Position numbers and translations under genes: made by a program
The notes under the pieces: generated by a model
What the model was told of the DNA's origin: nothing
Databases searched by the model: none
Seen by the model: only the letters and a program-made list of their open reading frames with translations
Source: Burkholderiales bacterium
GTDB taxonomy: Bacteria; Pseudomonadota; Gammaproteobacteria; Burkholderiales; Usitatibacteraceae
Reading direction: 5' to 3'
DNA: 7,878 bases
Assembly (NCBI GenBank): GCA_026786225.1
Contig: JAJAYN010000165.1
Coordinates: forward strand, 1 to 7,878
Shown: positions 5,763 to 7,878 of the stretch, piece by piece
Position numbering within the stretch: the stretch's first letter is position 1
Layout of the letters: each line of letters starts with the position of its first letter

Positions 5763-6531
5763 CCTCGAAACCTCCGAAGAAGCCGGCGTACGTTTTTTGC
5801 ACTTTGGGTCCGAATGGGTTCAGGGTGCGATGCGCATTGCACGGCCCTATTCACTCGAGCTTGAGTACACCCGCGAGATGGCGGCCTGCCTGCTGTTGCG
5901 CCCCGACGCCGATTGGCCGCAGCGCATTTTGCAAGTGGGCCTCGGTGCGGCGTCGCTGACCAAATTCTGGTATCGACATCGTCCCGAAGCGAAGCAAACG
6001 ATTGTCGAAATCAATCCCGCTGTGGTGTTCATGGCGCAGCAATCGTTCAAGCTTCCCGCCAACGATGCGCGCATCGATATCCAGATCGGTGACGGCGTGG
6101 CGTGGATGCACGAGGACCGGCGCGATAAATTCGATTGCATCATGGTCGATGGCTACGATCACAATGCGCGCTTCGGTGCACTCGGCACCGAGGCGTTTTA
6201 CCGAGACTGCAGGAAGCGCTTGAGTAAACACGGCGTACTGGTGCTGAATCTTTTCGGGCGCGCGCACGGCTACAAAAAGCAGATCGAAAATTTGCGCGCC
6301 GCCTTTGATTCGCGTGTGCTCGCGCTGGCGCCGGTCGAAGGTGGCAACGCAATTGCGTTTGCCGTAAACGGCGAACCGGTGGCGCTGGAAATGGCGATGC
6401 TGCGCGCCGATGCACGGCGCCTGTTCGATGAAACCGGACTCAAGTTCACCGGCACACTGGTGCGGCTCGACCAGGCGATCGCGGCAATGATGGCGCAGCT
6501 CAGCAAAAAGCGCGGCGCGCTGTGGTTGTAA
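5743..6531 (+). CDS. Spermidine-synthase-fold methyltransferase-like protein (262 aa)
   Basis: Rossmann-fold protein of the spermine/spermidine synthase family, a SAM-methyltransferase relative. Visible parts are an N-terminal beta segment (AGVRFLHFGSEWVQGAMRI, 14-32), the nucleotide-binding loop ILQVGLGAAS (62-71), an acidic residue ending the next strand (VEIN, E89), GDG at 116-118, DCIMVDGYD at 131-139 where spermidine synthases carry their catalytic Asp region, and GVLVLNLF at 164-171. It is shorter than classic SpeE (about 285) and lacks a clear polyamine-binding loop, so it may not make spermidine. No in-frame ATG precedes the conserved N-terminal segment; TTG at 5743 is the best start, though without a Shine-Dalgarno. 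The ATG at 5830 would cut off conserved residues. It lies 150 bases after the phosphodiesterase and is probably a separate unit. Confidence 0.8.
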   Translation: MKTPTHTLETSEEAGVRFLHFGSEWVQGAMRIARPYSLELEYTREMAACLLLRPDADWPQRILQVGLGAASLTKFWYRHRPEAKQTIVEINPAVVFMAQQSFKLPANDARIDIQIGDGVAWMHEDRRDKFDCIMVDGYDHNARFGALGTEAFYRDCRKRLSKHGVLVLNLFGRAHGYKKQIENLRAAFDSRVLALAPVEGGNAIAFAVNGEPVALEMAMLRADARRLFDETGLKFTGTLVRLDQAIAAMMAQLSKKRGALWL

Positions 6532-6642
6532 AGACGGGCGCGAAAAGCGAACCCGGGCGGTTATTTCAGGCGCGAGGATATTGCGGTCGCGATGAAGCTC
6601 GCCATTGCGCGCTGCGTAAGCAGAAAAGCCGGATAAATTAGC

Positions 6643-6662
6643 AAACTCCAGCACTGGCGCGG
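6643..6662 (-). repeat. Dispersed 20-base repeat, copy 2 (left of the IS)
   Basis: On the plus strand it reads AAACTCCAGCACTGGCGCGG. It is the inverted partner of 7756-7775 (19 of 20) and lies exactly 15 bases outside the left end of the IS30-type element. With copy 3 it forms a large inverted repeat with the insertion sequence at its centre. Confidence 0.75.
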
Positions 6663-6674
6663 ATCACCAAGGGA

Positions 6675-6677
6675 TTT
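6675..6677. repeat. Possible left target-site duplication (TTT)
   Basis: TTT directly precedes the left terminal repeat and recurs at 7741-7743 directly after the right one. IS30-family elements make 2-3 base duplications, so this fits, but three identical bases can arise by chance. An alternative is a 2-base GC duplication, with the ends at 6681 and 7737. Confidence 0.4.
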
Positions 6678-6703
6678 CGCGGATTAAACAACGAGTCCCG
6701 ACA
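6678..6703 (+). repeat. IS30-type left terminal inverted repeat
   Basis: It begins CGCGGATTAAACA and ends in ACGAGTCCCGACA. The 13-base end segment is a perfect reverse complement of 7715-7727, and the outer eight bases match 7733-7740. The three mismatches are all at 6686, 6689 and 6690. Confidence 0.8.
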
Positions 6704-6779
6704 ACTTAAGGCGCCAGCAGATAGGGGTGAGGTAACGAACCGCGGTACCCTTTTGTTTCTGACACGAAAGGAAACCGCT

Positions 6780-7733
6780 ATGAGTGGTACGCCCCTCACC
6801 TTGGAAGAACGATACCTTATTCACGCTGGTTTTGTGGCGGGATTGTCGCCGGCTGAGATAGCCAAGCAATTGCGTCGACATCGGTCGGTGATTTACGACG
6901 AACGACACCGAGGTCTTACCAGAGCCGGCAACTATTGCCCACATCGCGCCCAGTTGCACCGCGACGCGGCGGTGGCCCGCAGCGCGGCCAACAGTCGTCG
7001 AAAGCCGGCGGCAGAATGGCGCAAGGTGGAGCGCCAGTTCAAGCGCGGCTGGTCGCCCGAACAAATCAGCGGGCGGCGCAAGTTACGACAAGACCGGCAT
7101 ACGATCAGCATTCCGGCGATCTACGCGGCGGTGGAGCGGTATTGCTGGCAGGCCTGGTTGCACACTTCGCGGTTACGGCAGCATCTGAAGCGGCCTGCCC
7201 GACGCCCGTGGAACGGCGACGCACAATCGATTCACCTGCGCGCCAAAGACGTGCAATCGCGCACCCAGAAGGGTCATTGGGAGGCCGATACGGCGGTTGG
7301 CAAGAAGAAGGATGTCCAGCGCATTCTGATGATGAATGAGCGTCAGAGCCTGTACATGGAGCTGGTGTTGCAGCGGCACCCGGACGCGACGAAGACGAGT
7401 CAGTCGATGAAACGCAGGCTAGGCAAGAATGGCATTGCGTTCAGGAGCGTCACCACCGATCGCGGTAGTGAGTTCACAGCTACCGGTCGGGCCTTTAAAG
7501 GGAAAGCGTTTGTCTGCGATCCCCACGCACCCAACCAGCGCGGTACCAATGAAAACCAGATCGGCATGATGCGTGTGGACTTGCCCAAAGGCGTGAGCAT
7601 GGACAATCTCACCCCGGCAAAGGTCAAGAAACTCCAGGATAAATACAACCACCGCCCTCGCAAGTCGTTAGGTTTCTTGACCCCCTATGAGGTAGCATTC
7701 AACCGCCGACCGCGTGTCGGGACTCGTACTTGA
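6780..7733 (+). CDS. IS30-family transposase (317 aa)
   Basis: DDE transposase that cuts and joins the ends of the element. ATG is chosen because AAAGGA (6767-6772) lies 7 bases upstream; a TTG start 9 codons earlier has no such site. The N-terminal helix-turn-helix (about 6-45, LTLEERYLIHAGFVAGLSPA then EIAKQLRRHRSVIYDE) fits the IS30 DNA-binding domain. The catalytic triad is visible as D170 (GHWEAD), D227 (VTTDRGSEF) and E258 (QRGTNEN), each within its family motif, followed by DKYNHRPRKSLGFLTPYEV. No stop or frameshift interrupts it, and 317 residues is near the family norm, so it may be active. The last six codons (VGTRT and the stop) lie inside the right terminal repeat. Confidence 0.95.
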   Translation: MSGTPLTLEERYLIHAGFVAGLSPAEIAKQLRRHRSVIYDERHRGLTRAGNYCPHRAQLHRDAAVARSAANSRRKPAAEWRKVERQFKRGWSPEQISGRRKLRQDRHTISIPAIYAAVERYCWQAWLHTSRLRQHLKRPARRPWNGDAQSIHLRAKDVQSRTQKGHWEADTAVGKKKDVQRILMMNERQSLYMELVLQRHPDATKTSQSMKRRLGKNGIAFRSVTTDRGSEFTATGRAFKGKAFVCDPHAPNQRGTNENQIGMMRVDLPKGVSMDNLTPAKVKKLQDKYNHRPRKSLGFLTPYEVAFNRRPRVGTRT

Positions 7734-7740
7734 ATCCGCG
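7715..7740 (-). repeat. IS30-type right terminal inverted repeat
   Basis: Reverse complement of the left repeat with three mismatches. It overlaps the end of the transposase coding sequence, a compact arrangement seen in several IS30 elements. TTT at 7741-7743 follows directly and may be the second half of the target duplication. Confidence 0.8.
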
Positions 7741-7755
7741 TTTACGCTCGAAACG

Positions 7756-7775
7756 CCGCGCCAGTGCTAGAGTTT
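7756..7775 (+). repeat. Dispersed 20-base repeat, copy 3 (right of the IS)
   Basis: It reads CCGCGCCAGTGCTAGAGTTT, the same orientation as copy 1 and inverted relative to copy 2. It lies exactly 15 bases outside the right end of the IS30-type element and 17 bases past the stop codon of the convergent minus-strand gene. Confidence 0.75.
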
Positions 7776-7792
7776 CGCCGCCGTCATAAATC

Positions 7793-7878
7793 CTATTTCG
7801 CCGCCTTCACATCCGCAAGTTCCTTCTCAAGACTGTCTACGCGCCTCTGCATCGCGGTCAATTTCCCCTGCATGAGAC
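7793..7878 (-). CDS. C-terminal coiled coil of an unidentified protein (partial)
   Basis: The last 28 codons of a gene entering from the right edge end in TAG at 7795-7793. The visible tail is LMQGKLTAMQRRVDSLEKEL, then ADVKAAK. Hydrophobic residues L, M, V, L, L, V recur with 3-4 spacing, a clear heptad pattern, so the protein ends in a coiled coil. This is the kind of tail seen in small oligomeric proteins such as UbiK/BMFP-type factors or SlyX, but the fragment is too short to name a family. It converges on the spermidine-synthase-like gene, with the insertion sequence between them. Confidence 0.6.
   Translation of the reverse strand, partial: LMQGKLTAMQRRVDSLEKELADVKAAK

Larger units (their letters stand above)
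6678..7740 (+). mobile_element. Complete IS30-family insertion sequence (about 1.06 kb)
   Basis: A single intact transposase gene is bracketed by 26-base terminal inverted repeats (6678-6703 and 7715-7740) that match at 23 of 26 positions, including 13 perfect inner bases (ACGAGTCCCGACA). Length, the GGATTCAA-type terminus and the transposase all fit IS30. The element lies between the spermidine-synthase-like gene and a convergent minus-strand gene, so it probably disrupts neither visible product. The exact ends are uncertain by a few bases, and a longer inverted repeat continues outside (6643 and 7775). Confidence 0.85.

Noticed and set aside
5851..6654. Long minus-strand open frame (267 codons)
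   Set aside because: It is antisense to the spermidine-synthase-like gene and rich in R, Q and H, typical of a shadow frame in GC-rich DNA; it starts within the 20-base repeat.
1..7878. CRISPR array, tRNA, rRNA, toxin-antitoxin or defence genes
   Set aside because: No regularly spaced repeats, no cloverleaf-like or rRNA-like stretch, and no protein motifs of such systems were seen on either strand.

Overview
The window looks like a chromosomal segment of a GC-rich proteobacterium, probably betaproteobacterial. That is inferred from codon usage, the style of the transporter operon and the IS30-family element; no rRNA or tRNA is present to test it. Most genes are on the plus strand.

Left edge (1-729). 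Two minus-strand genes leave the window: a 58-residue lysine/serine-rich protein (128-304) and the first codons of a following gene (1-44). Positions 305-729 hold no convincing gene, but contain one copy (566-585) of a 20-base sequence that occurs twice more near the right end.

Centre (730-5592). One transport operon: a secreted substrate-binding protein (730-1737), two inner-membrane permeases (1811-2638 and 2682-3482), an ABC ATPase (3708-4766), and, 7 bases further on, a class III cyclic-nucleotide/glycerophosphodiesterase of the GpdQ type (4774-5592) with all seven metal ligands. The simplest reading is uptake of an organophosphate or phosphodiester followed by cytoplasmic cleavage; the true substrate is not visible. 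A strong hairpin lies between the binding protein and the first permease. A 234-base segment bounded by a near-perfect 17-base inverted repeat lies between the second permease and the ATPase; it looks like a MITE or internally deleted insertion sequence, and it encodes the present C-terminus and stop codon of the permease.

Right part (5593-7878). A spermidine-synthase-fold protein (5743-6531, probable TTG start) is followed by a complete IS30-family insertion sequence (about 6678-7740) with an intact DDE transposase, 26-base imperfect terminal repeats and a possible TTT target duplication. The element sits at the centre of a larger inverted repeat whose 20-base arms lie exactly 15 bases outside each end. 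The window closes with the C-terminal coiled coil of a minus-strand gene (7793-7878).

I found no defence system, CRISPR array or RNA gene. The most unusual items are the small inverted-repeat element inside the operon and the dispersed 20-base repeat with the IS30 element at its dyad.
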